Below, piece after piece: positions 1-5,763 of a stretch of 7,512 nt of DNA (position 1 is the stretch's first letter; the number at the start of each line of letters is the position of its first letter). This stretch comes from an uncultured Bacteroidota bacterium. GTDB taxonomy: Bacteria; Bacteroidota; Bacteroidia; Chitinophagales; Chitinophagaceae. The position numbers were made by a program, and so were the translations under genes. Below the pieces are notes generated by a model, which saw only the letters and a list, made by a program, of their open reading frames with translations, had not been told where the DNA came from and made no database searches. Location: contig CAIWKU010000346.1 of assembly GCA_903913355.1 (NCBI GenBank), forward strand, positions 1 through 7,512. The letters run 5' to 3'.

Positions 1-161
1 CTTCCTGATGCGGTATCCGATGGTTTTCTTCACTCCCCAAAATTCCTGAACTCAGAATTCTTAAACTGTCCTTATGGTATAGTTATGTGTATTTTTAATA
101 CAATTATTATCCCTAAAGTGATTTTTTGCTGTTTAAAGACAGGCTTAGGGTTATCAATTGC

Positions 162-183
162 GCTCCGGGCTGAAGCCCGGAGC
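162..183. repeat. REP-like hairpin H1, left of transposase
   Basis: A perfect palindrome: a 10-bp GC-rich stem (162-171 with 174-183) around a 2-nt GA centre, giving CTGAAG on the + strand. The sequence from 155 to 180 recurs in inverted orientation at 789-814 with two mismatches. TTAGGGTT lies 9 nt upstream. It is probably the left recognition hairpin for the Y1 transposase. Confidence 0.75.
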
Positions 184-267
184 TATTATTTGAACCGTTA
201 ATAAACGGGCATATTTTGACAAAAAATACTCTATTACAAACAGGGACCGATTGATAATTTGCCATTT

Positions 268-723
268 ATGTCGTTTATCAATGTTTATATTCATTTTGTC
301 TGGTCAACTAAACTGAGAAAGCCATCCTTGGTAAAACCTTATCGTCAATTATTGTTTGATCATATGAAACAAAATGGAAGAGAGAAGGGAATACATATAG
401 ACAGGGTAAATGGATATGTGGATCATGTTCATTGTCTGGTATCACTCAAACCAGGTCAAAGTATAGATAATATTGCCAGACTTATCAAAGGAGAATCTAC
501 TCATTGGTTTAACCATATCTCAGGCATTCAGAATACTCCTTTACAATGGCAGAGCGAGTATTTTGCTATTTCGGTAAGTCCTTCCATTCTCAAAAATGTG
601 CGATCTTATATCGACAGACAGGAACAACACCATTCTAAAACCGGTTATGAAAAAGAATATCAGGAATTAGTAAATCTTTTTCCCCAGTCAGATGATATCA
701 ATCACTCTCCATTCACGTATTAG
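268..723 (+). CDS. IS200/IS605-type Y1 (HUH) transposase, REP-associated-like
   Basis: A protein of 151 residues, the usual size for single-domain Y1 transposases, which cut and rejoin single-stranded DNA through a 5'-phosphotyrosine link. The N-terminus has the family's opening strand (VYIHFVWSTK). The metal-binding HUH motif is HVH at residues 53-55, followed by a typical LKPGQSIDNIARLIKG helix region. The catalytic tyrosine is Y114 in SYIDRQEQHH, and the WQSEYFAISVS strand precedes it. All catalytic residues are present and the frame is intact, so it could be active. I chose ATG at 268 because the protein then begins MSFINVYIHF as in relatives; a TTG at 259 would add three residues. No good Shine-Dalgarno sequence or exact Bacteroidota promoter box is visible. 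The TAG stop lies inside a TTAGGGTT repeat. Whether it is a mobile IS transposase or a RAYT cannot be decided here. Confidence 0.88.
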   Translation: MSFINVYIHFVWSTKLRKPSLVKPYRQLLFDHMKQNGREKGIHIDRVNGYVDHVHCLVSLKPGQSIDNIARLIKGESTHWFNHISGIQNTPLQWQSEYFAISVSPSILKNVRSYIDRQEQHHSKTGYEKEYQELVNLFPQSDDINHSPFTY

Positions 724-739
724 GGTTGAATAACTCTAG

Positions 740-759
740 CCCCAATCTTCAGATTGGGG
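740..759. repeat. REP-like hairpin H2, just after the transposase stop
   Basis: A perfect palindrome with a 9-bp stem (740-748 with 751-759) and a TC centre, reading CTTCAG across the tip. The stem (CCCCAATCT) differs entirely from those of H1 and H3, yet the centre and length are kept. It begins 16 nt after the stop codon, and TTAGGGTT (720-727) lies 12 nt upstream. It could serve as a transposase recognition hairpin, a weak terminator or both; an A-rich run follows at 761-769. Confidence 0.7.
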
Positions 760-788
760 AATAAAAAAATTAGGGTTTAATCTCATAC

Positions 789-804
789 CCGGGCTTCAGC
801 CCGG
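789..804. repeat. REP-like hairpin H3, right flank, inverted copy of H1
   Basis: A stem of 7 bp (CCGGGCT, 789-795, with 798-804) around TC, again giving CTTCAG at the tip. Together with the bases up to 814 it is the inverted copy of 155-180, matching at 24 of 26 positions. TTAGGGTT at 770-777 lies 11 nt upstream. It probably marks the right side of the element. Confidence 0.72.
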
Positions 805-842
805 AGTGCAATGGCAAGGCTTTTGAGTCCCATATATAACTT

Positions 843-869
843 GAAAACCGTCCAAATAAGACGGTTTTC
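843..869. terminator. Bidirectional terminator-like hairpin between the transposase locus and recQ
   Basis: A perfect 10-bp stem (843-852 with 860-869) around a 7-nt loop. The outer stem holds an A run on one arm and a T run on the other, so transcripts in either direction would end in a GC-containing stem followed by U residues. It lies 29 nt beyond the recQ stop and downstream of the transposase gene, so it could stop both converging transcripts. The U tract is short (four), so efficiency is uncertain. Confidence 0.6.
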
Positions 870-897
870 CAACAAGTTTCTCAATTAAAATTATTCA

Positions 898-3192
898 TTA
901 GTTACCATACACACTCAAAAACTTAATACGCATAATCTTGAGCTGCTCCCAGCTATAGCTGTTTTCGCTTAATTCTTCCTGGGCTACCTGTAATGAGGAG
1001 GTTTCACAACTTTTAAAATAGTCGATAATTTCTTCCTGGTCATATTCATCCAGCCATTCGTCAATTGCATAATCCAGGTTCAGCTTGGTGCCACTGGCGG
1101 CAATGGTTTCCATTTCCTCCAATAATTCATCCAATTTCAGGCTCTTATTTTTGGCAATGGTTTCCAGGGGTATTTTTTTATCTACATTCTGTATAATGTA
1201 AATCTTATTATTCCCTTTATTCGCCACACTCTTCATCACAAAATCATCCGGCTTCTCAATATTATTTTCTTCTACATATTTGGCAATCAGCTCTACAAAG
1301 GGTTTGCCGTATTTAATGGCTTTCCCTTTACTTACCCCCTGGCATTTTTCCATTTCTTCCAGTGTAGTAGGAAAAATAGTGGCCATATCCTGAAGTGAAT
1401 TCTCGAGAAATATCACGAAGGGAGGAAGTGATTTCTTTTTGGCTTCTTTCTGCCGCAACTCTTTCAGCATAGTAAAAAGAGTTTCATCTGCTGCTGCACC
1501 TGTTTGAGCGGCAGTCTCTCCTTCATCATCATCAGCCATTGCATCTTCAAACAAATTATTCAAAACGATCTTGAAGGAAACCGGCTTCTTTAAAAATTTC
1601 TGCCCTTTCTCCGTTATTTTCAACAAACCATATTCTTCAATATCTTTTTTAATCAGGTTGTCCAGCAACATTTGTCTAACCAGACTATTCCAGAAATACA
1701 CTTCTTTATCATTGCCCAATCCATAAACGGGTAAAGCATCATGTCGGTAAATACTGATCTGTGGAGTTAGTTTACCCATTACCACATTAACGATATAATC
1801 TGTAACAAATCGTTCATCCAAAGCTTGTATTACTTTGAGCACTTTTCCTACATCGTCTTTCGCTTCAATTCTTTCTTTGGGATGCTTGCAATTATCGCAG
1901 TTACCGCAATTGGGGGTATCCCATTCTTCCCCAAAATAGTGAAGCAATATTTTTCTTCTGCAAACCGCACTCTCGGCGTAGGCTACCGTTTCATCTATCA
2001 ATTGTGCACCCACTTCTCTTTCACTTAATGGCTTATCACGCATCAGGTGTTCCAGTTTGGAAACATCTTTGTGTGAATAGTATAAAACGCATATCCCTTC
2101 CATTCCATCTCTTCCGGCTCTTCCGGTTTCCTGGTAATAATTTTCTATTGATTTTGGAATATTAAAATGGATGACAAACCGGATATCCGGTTTATCGATA
2201 CCCATACCAAATGCAATGGTTGCTACAATTACCTGTACATCTTCATTTAAAAACTGGTCCTGCCTTTCTGCTCTTAATTTCTGATCCAGTCCGGCATGAT
2301 AGGCTACGGCTTTAATATTATTTGCCACCAATAATTCGGCAAGCTCCTCTGTTGTTTTGCGGTTAAGGGTATAGATAATACCACTCTTGCCTTTATGACC
2401 GGTAATAAATTTTACAATATGCTTTACTGTATCCTCTTTCTTAATCTTGGGCTGGATCTCATAATAAAGATTGCTTCGGTTAAATGAGGATAGAAAAATA
2501 TTCGGATCTCTTAATCCCAGGTTTTTGACAATATCACTTTTTACTTTTGGAGTAGCCGTTGCGGTTAAGGCAATCACCGGTATTTCCGGATTGATGATAT
2601 CCATCATTTCTCTTAATCGTCTGTATTCCGGACGAAAATCATGTCCCCATTCAGAAATACAATGTGCTTCATCTACTGCAAAGAAAGAGATGGGCAGGTC
2701 GCTAAAATATTCCAGGTTCTCCTGTTTGGTTAACGTTTCAGGGGCAACATATAAGAGTTTGGTCTTACCGGTAGTCAGATCATCTTTTACCGCTTTAATC
2801 TGGCCTTTATTCAGTGAGGAGTTTAAAAAATGGGCTACTTCATCATTTTCACTGTATCCACGTACCAGGTCAACCTGGTTTTTCATCAAAGCAATCAGGG
2901 GAGAAACAATAATGGCGCAACCGGGCATAATCATAGCCGGAAGCTGGTAACACAAACTCTTTCCTCCGCCGGTAGGCATGATCACAAATGTGTCTTTGCC
3001 GTTAAGCAGGCTATTGATCGATTTTTCCTGCGTTCCTTTAAATTCCCTGAACCCGAAATATTTCTCTAAAGCTGCATAAATATCATAGCTATGCTGTGGA
3101 CCTGCTTTTTTAGCTGATGGCTTAGTGACTGTATCAGTTTTACCGGTTTTTCCGGCAGATTTGGGGGCTGCTTTCTTAGTAATCGTTGCCAT
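898..3192 (-). CDS. recQ: ATP-dependent DNA helicase RecQ
   Basis: A 764-residue superfamily 2 helicase that unwinds DNA 3' to 5' in recombination and fork repair. All hallmark motifs are visible: motif 0 (FGFREFKGTQ, near residue 46), Walker A MPTGGGKS (72-79), DEAH (174-177), the aromatic-rich loop CISEWGHDFRPEY (178-190), TATAT (210-214), motif V with AFGMGIDKPD (327-336) and motif VI QETGRAGRDG (354-363). Four cysteines (C411, C429, C432, C435) form the zinc site, followed by the winged-helix RQC region (about 440-540) and an HRDC domain (about 575-655). The protein exceeds E. coli RecQ by roughly 150 residues: a K/A-rich N-terminal tail (1-33) and an extra acidic helical C-terminal region (about 665-764) resembling the helix-turn-helix extension of Bacteroidota RecQ. 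ATG at 3192 is the only clear start. It is transcribed away from the isomerase gene. Confidence 0.97.
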   Translation of the reverse strand: MATITKKAAPKSAGKTGKTDTVTKPSAKKAGPQHSYDIYAALEKYFGFREFKGTQEKSINSLLNGKDTFVIMPTGGGKSLCYQLPAMIMPGCAIIVSPLIALMKNQVDLVRGYSENDEVAHFLNSSLNKGQIKAVKDDLTTGKTKLLYVAPETLTKQENLEYFSDLPISFFAVDEAHCISEWGHDFRPEYRRLREMMDIINPEIPVIALTATATPKVKSDIVKNLGLRDPNIFLSSFNRSNLYYEIQPKIKKEDTVKHIVKFITGHKGKSGIIYTLNRKTTEELAELLVANNIKAVAYHAGLDQKLRAERQDQFLNEDVQVIVATIAFGMGIDKPDIRFVIHFNIPKSIENYYQETGRAGRDGMEGICVLYYSHKDVSKLEHLMRDKPLSEREVGAQLIDETVAYAESAVCRRKILLHYFGEEWDTPNCGNCDNCKHPKERIEAKDDVGKVLKVIQALDERFVTDYIVNVVMGKLTPQISIYRHDALPVYGLGNDKEVYFWNSLVRQMLLDNLIKKDIEEYGLLKITEKGQKFLKKPVSFKIVLNNLFEDAMADDDEGETAAQTGAAADETLFTMLKELRQKEAKKKSLPPFVIFLENSLQDMATIFPTTLEEMEKCQGVSKGKAIKYGKPFVELIAKYVEENNIEKPDDFVMKSVANKGNNKIYIIQNVDKKIPLETIAKNKSLKLDELLEEMETIAASGTKLNLDYAIDEWLDEYDQEEIIDYFKSCETSSLQVAQEELSENSYSWEQLKIMRIKFLSVYGN

Positions 3193-3432
3193 GTATCAAA
3201 ATCAATTTTCATCCCGCCGGGCGGAACACCTTTCAGACAGATAATTTAGTTCATTTACCGGAATTATTCGCTTAAATATGTTAAGCGGCTGGGTTAAGAA
3301 AACGGCTCCGGCGTTAATAATTTAGGGTATTAGCCTTCATTTTTGGTTATTCTTTCAAAAGAAGGGTGACAAAGTTAACGAAGTATGGCCGCAATACCTT
3401 CAGTTTCAATGTAAAGTTTACCTTTGCAGGGC
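3193..3432. promoter_or_regulatory. Divergent intergenic region between recQ and the isomerase gene
   Basis: These 240 bp must hold the promoters of both divergent genes. I see the exact TAnnTTTG box for the rightward gene (3419-3426), a 7-bp perfect hairpin (3269-3275 with 3281-3287, loop ATATG) that could be an operator or leader structure, and a GC-rich patch at 3213-3224 in AT-rich surroundings. No convincing small gene or Shine-Dalgarno sequence is visible. The role of the hairpin is unknown. Confidence 0.45.
3419..3426 (+). promoter_or_regulatory. Bacteroidota -7 promoter box (TAccTTTG) for the isomerase gene
   Basis: An exact match to TAnnTTTG, ending 6 nt before ATG 3433. Transcription usually starts a few bases after this box, so the mRNA would have almost no 5' leader. 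A convincing -33 TTTG is not visible at the usual distance upstream. The same box followed by C also precedes the two downstream genes. Confidence 0.6.
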
Positions 3433-4395
3433 ATGAATGAATCTATACAGCAAACCGCATTACGCACTATTCAGTTAGAAGCGCAATCTGTAGCGGGATT
3501 ATCGGCTTTTATCGACGATTCCTTTGAGAAAGCCGTTTTGGCTATTCATACCACCAAAGGAAGGGTAGTAGTAAGTGGTATTGGCAAGAGTGCAATCGTA
3601 GCTCAAAAGATTGTGGCCACTTTCAATTCTACCGGCACCCCCTCTCTTTTTATGCATGCAGCAGATGCCATTCATGGCGACCTGGGTATGGTTCAAAAAG
3701 AAGATATCGTATTGATTATCAGTAAAAGCGGTGAAAGCCCCGAGATAAAAGTACTGGTTCCCCTGATCAAAAATTTCGGAAATACCCTGATCAGTATGGT
3801 GGGTAATACTGAAAGCTTTCTGGCAGCTGAAGGAGATATTCTTTTAAATACCACGGTAAGTAAAGAGGCTTGTCCCAATAACCTTGCCCCCACTAGCAGT
3901 ACCACGGCTCAAATGGTAATGGGGGATATTTTAGCCGTTTGCCTAATGCAGTTGAATGGTTTCAGCGGACAGGATTTTGCCAAATACCACCCTGGCGGTA
4001 ACCTGGGCAAGCGTTTATACCTGCGTGTTTCTGACCTATACACAGCCAATGAAAAGCCAAAAGTGCTACCCTCGGCTGGTTTAAAGGAAGTAATTGTAGA
4101 AATCACTAAAAAACGGCTAGGCGTAACGGCCGTTACGGATGAAAAGGGAAGCCTTACCGGCATTATTACTGATGGAGATTTAAGAAGAATGCTGGAAAAA
4201 AGCGATGATCTGGGTTCGGTTACTGCGCAGGATATTTTAACATCCCATCCTAAAACAATAGCCCCTTCTTTGCTGGCCGTAGAAGCTTTAGAAGTATTAA
4301 GGAAAAATGATATTAGTCAACTGGTGGTAGCCGAAAACGGTATTTACCTGGGCATTTTACATATACACGACCTGATAAGGGAAGGAATTGTGTAA
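3433..4395 (+). CDS. kdsD: KpsF/GutQ family arabinose-5-phosphate isomerase (KdsD-type)
   Basis: A 320-residue protein, the standard length for the family, that interconverts ribulose-5-phosphate and arabinose-5-phosphate, the first step toward KDO for lipopolysaccharide. Layout: SIS sugar-isomerase domain (about 30-185), then two CBS domains (about 200-320; the first contains GIITDGDLRRML). Visible active-site elements are GIGKS (K52), SKSGES (E101), the E145 ACPNNLAPTSST segment, and H186 in YHPGGNLGKRL. These correspond to the Lys, two Glu and His considered catalytic in KdsD. I chose ATG 3433 over a TTG at 3424 because that TTG lies within the promoter box. The gene is followed after 81 bp by a GDP-mannose synthesis gene with its own box. 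GutQ-like or other aldose isomerase use cannot be excluded, but I see no capsule or glucitol cluster here. Confidence 0.92.
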   Translation: MNESIQQTALRTIQLEAQSVAGLSAFIDDSFEKAVLAIHTTKGRVVVSGIGKSAIVAQKIVATFNSTGTPSLFMHAADAIHGDLGMVQKEDIVLIISKSGESPEIKVLVPLIKNFGNTLISMVGNTESFLAAEGDILLNTTVSKEACPNNLAPTSSTTAQMVMGDILAVCLMQLNGFSGQDFAKYHPGGNLGKRLYLRVSDLYTANEKPKVLPSAGLKEVIVEITKKRLGVTAVTDEKGSLTGIITDGDLRRMLEKSDDLGSVTAQDILTSHPKTIAPSLLAVEALEVLRKNDISQLVVAENGIYLGILHIHDLIREGIV

Positions 4396-4434
4396 ACGCC
4401 TGATGTTAATCAGCTACTGGTCAAAATAAGCCTG

Positions 4435-4442
4435 TAATTTTG
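4435..4442 (+). promoter_or_regulatory. Bacteroidota -7 promoter box (TAatTTTG) for the guanylyltransferase gene
   Basis: An exact TAnnTTTG match, followed by C as in the two other boxes, 34 nt upstream of ATG 4477. It predicts a leader of roughly 25-30 nt. It lies in the 81-bp gap after the isomerase gene, where no strong terminator is seen, so read-through from upstream is also possible. A -33 element is not clear. Confidence 0.55.
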
Positions 4443-4476
4443 CAGCGCCAAACCACCTACTAAACGATTTGAATGC

Positions 4477-5562
4477 ATGAAAAATAATCATCACTATGTA
4501 GCCATCATGGCCGGAGGAATTGGAAGCCGGTTTTGGCCCAAAAGTCGCACAGGTTATCCCAAACAGTTTCTGGACATACTCAATACCGGTAAATCTTTGA
4601 TCAGGTGGACCTATGAAAGATATGCAGCTTTTATACCGGATGAAAATATCTATATCGTTACCTCTGCAGAATATAAGGATATCGTTAAAGAGCAATTGCC
4701 AGAGTTGAATCCGGATAATATTTTGGCGGAGCCCAGCAGAAAGAACACAGCGCCTTGTGTGGCGTATATTTCCTTTAAACTATTACAAAAAGATCCGGAA
4801 GCTTCCCTGATTGTGGCGCCCAGCGACCATATGATTCTGGATAATGAAAACTTCAGAAAGATCACTTTGCAGGCCCTGGATTTTGTGGGACATATTAAAT
4901 CATTGGTTACCCTGGGTATTAAACCTACCCACCCCAATACCGGATATGGATATATACAACACGATGCAATGCCTGTTGCGGATGGTATTTATAAAGTGAA
5001 AACATTTACTGAGAAACCGAATATTGAGCTGGCGAAGACATTTATTTCCAGCGGCGATTTTTTATGGAATGCGGGCATATTTGTTTGGAAAGTAAAAAAT
5101 GTAGTCAAGGCATTTGAACTCTACCAGCCCGAAATGTATGAGTTGTTTGATGGAGAGATGGAACATTTTAATACTCCCGGAGAAAAAGAAGCCATTGACA
5201 GGATCTATCCGCTTTGCACCAATGTATCTATCGATTTTGCCATTATGGAAAAAGCGGATAATGTATACATCATCCCCTCTTCATTTGGCTGGAGCGACCT
5301 GGGTACCTGGAACAGTGCCTATGATAATCTTGAAAAAGATTACCTGGGTAATGCCGTAGCCGGTGAAAATGTAATCGTGATTGATGCTACCAAATGCATG
5401 GTTTCTGCCCCGCATGATAAATTAGTGGTACTTCAGGGCCTGGACGATTTTATAATAGTGGATACTGATGATGTATTACTGATCTGTAAAAAAGAAAAAG
5501 AGCAGTCAATCAAGGAATACGTAGCGGAAGTAAAAAGGAATAAAGGAGATAAATACCTGTAA
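4477..5562 (+). CDS. manC: Mannose-1-phosphate guanylyltransferase (GDP-mannose pyrophosphorylase)
   Basis: A 361-residue cytosolic nucleotidyltransferase that makes GDP-mannose from mannose-1-phosphate and GTP for surface polysaccharides and GDP-fucose. The signature nucleotide-binding loop AGGIGSRFWPKSR is at 12-24, followed by PKQF (28-31), EPSRKNTAPC (85-94), APSDH (114-118), PNTGYGYI (153-160), the TFTEKP motif (176-181), WNAGIF (197-202), SIDFAIMEKA (251-260) and GWSDLGTW (271-278). The length shows the single-function form: the C-terminal phosphomannose isomerase domain of long ManC/AlgA proteins is absent. ATG 4477 gives the family start MKNNHHYVAIMAGG; a nearby ATG at 4473 is out of frame. 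No Shine-Dalgarno sequence is seen. It follows the KDO-pathway isomerase, which suggests an envelope-glycan precursor neighbourhood. The symbol could equally be written manC-like or gmp. Confidence 0.94.
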   Translation: MKNNHHYVAIMAGGIGSRFWPKSRTGYPKQFLDILNTGKSLIRWTYERYAAFIPDENIYIVTSAEYKDIVKEQLPELNPDNILAEPSRKNTAPCVAYISFKLLQKDPEASLIVAPSDHMILDNENFRKITLQALDFVGHIKSLVTLGIKPTHPNTGYGYIQHDAMPVADGIYKVKTFTEKPNIELAKTFISSGDFLWNAGIFVWKVKNVVKAFELYQPEMYELFDGEMEHFNTPGEKEAIDRIYPLCTNVSIDFAIMEKADNVYIIPSSFGWSDLGTWNSAYDNLEKDYLGNAVAGENVIVIDATKCMVSAPHDKLVVLQGLDDFIIVDTDDVLLICKKEKEQSIKEYVAEVKRNKGDKYL

Positions 5563-5624
5563 TCACCGTCTTTTTGATTGGTGGATAATGGGATATTTTA
5601 GTAAAACAGATACCTGAATGAAAA

Positions 5625-5667
5625 ATAAATAATAGCGGCAAGTAGCTTACTTGCCGCTATTATTTAT
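5625..5667. terminator. Long perfect stem-loop terminator after the guanylyltransferase gene
   Basis: A 20-bp perfect stem (5625-5644 with 5648-5667) closed by a 3-nt GCT loop, with a GC-rich upper half (GCGGCAAG) and an A/T-only base. It starts 62 nt after the stop codon of the guanylyltransferase gene and separates it from the next promoter. The T-rich flank is stronger when read leftward (bases 5611-5630), so it may act in both directions. Confidence 0.8.
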
Positions 5668-5700
5668 CCGGCCATTGACTGATTCTGGGTGAATAATTAT

Positions 5701-5708
5701 TATTTTTG
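5701..5708 (+). promoter_or_regulatory. Bacteroidota -7 promoter box (TAttTTTG) for the ketosynthase gene
   Basis: An exact TAnnTTTG match followed by C, 55 nt upstream of ATG 5764. A TTG at 5675-5677 lies 23 nt upstream and could be a slightly distant -33 element. It sits just past the terminator, so this gene is probably an independent transcription unit with a leader of about 50 nt. Confidence 0.6.
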
Positions 5709-5763
5709 CTGATTCACAAAGAGACGGATTTGATAACTGCACTAACTCATTAATGTATTGCAC

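Larger units (their letters stand above)
145..814 (+). mobile_element. Small IS200/IS605-like or REP/RAYT-like element with one Y1 transposase gene
   Basis: A lone HUH/Y1 transposase gene sits between palindromes in inverted orientation. The left flank at 155-180 and the reverse complement of 789-814 agree at 24 of 26 positions. Each of three hairpins (162-183, 740-759, 789-804) is preceded on the + strand by TTAGGGTT (145-152, 720-727, 770-777). Single-stranded-DNA transposons of this class carry subterminal hairpins instead of terminal inverted repeats, and domesticated relatives (RAYTs) are flanked by inverted REP palindromes. No accessory tnpB and no target-site duplication are visible, as expected for this class. 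The true ends cannot be fixed from one copy; the limits given are the outermost repeat signals. It may be a mobile IS or a resident REP-processing locus. Confidence 0.6.

Noticed and set aside
1..33. Possible leftward gene start (GTG at 33 reading VKKTIGYRIRK) leaving the window
   Set aside because: Only 11 codons are visible, GTG starts are uncommon in this phylum, and no promoter or ribosome binding site supports it.
1..201. Open reading frame from the left edge to a TAA at 199-201 on the + strand
   Set aside because: It has no start in the window, its translation is unlike any family I know, and it runs through the perfect hairpin at 162-183. It is probably a chance opening in spacer DNA. 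Nothing else supportable was seen in 1-144.
195..208. Short hairpin CCGTT-AATA-AACGG between H1 and the transposase gene
   Set aside because: A 5-bp stem is expected by chance, and it lacks the CTTCAG centre of the hairpin family.
2471..2950. Long open frame antisense to recQ
   Set aside because: It is a mirror of a strongly supported helicase gene, with no recognisable domain and no initiation signals. The same applies to the shorter antisense frames in the other genes.
3193..3204. Near-match TGATTTTG (minus strand) as a leaderless recQ promoter
   Set aside because: It has one mismatch to TAnnTTTG at a key base, lies only 4 nt from the ATG, and has no -33 element. Too weak to list as a promoter.
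3213..3224. GC-rich CCCGCCGGGCGG patch upstream of recQ
   Set aside because: It stands out in composition, but its possible stem is too short with almost no loop, and no second copy exists in the window.
3424..3432. TTG start for the isomerase, and similar TTG starts at 259 and 5758
   Set aside because: In each case an ATG a few codons downstream gives the family-typical N-terminus. The TTG at 3424 is part of the promoter box.
4400..4413. Small hairpin after the isomerase gene (CTGAT, loop GTTA, ATCAG)
   Set aside because: A 5-bp AT-rich stem with no T tract is not convincing as a terminator.
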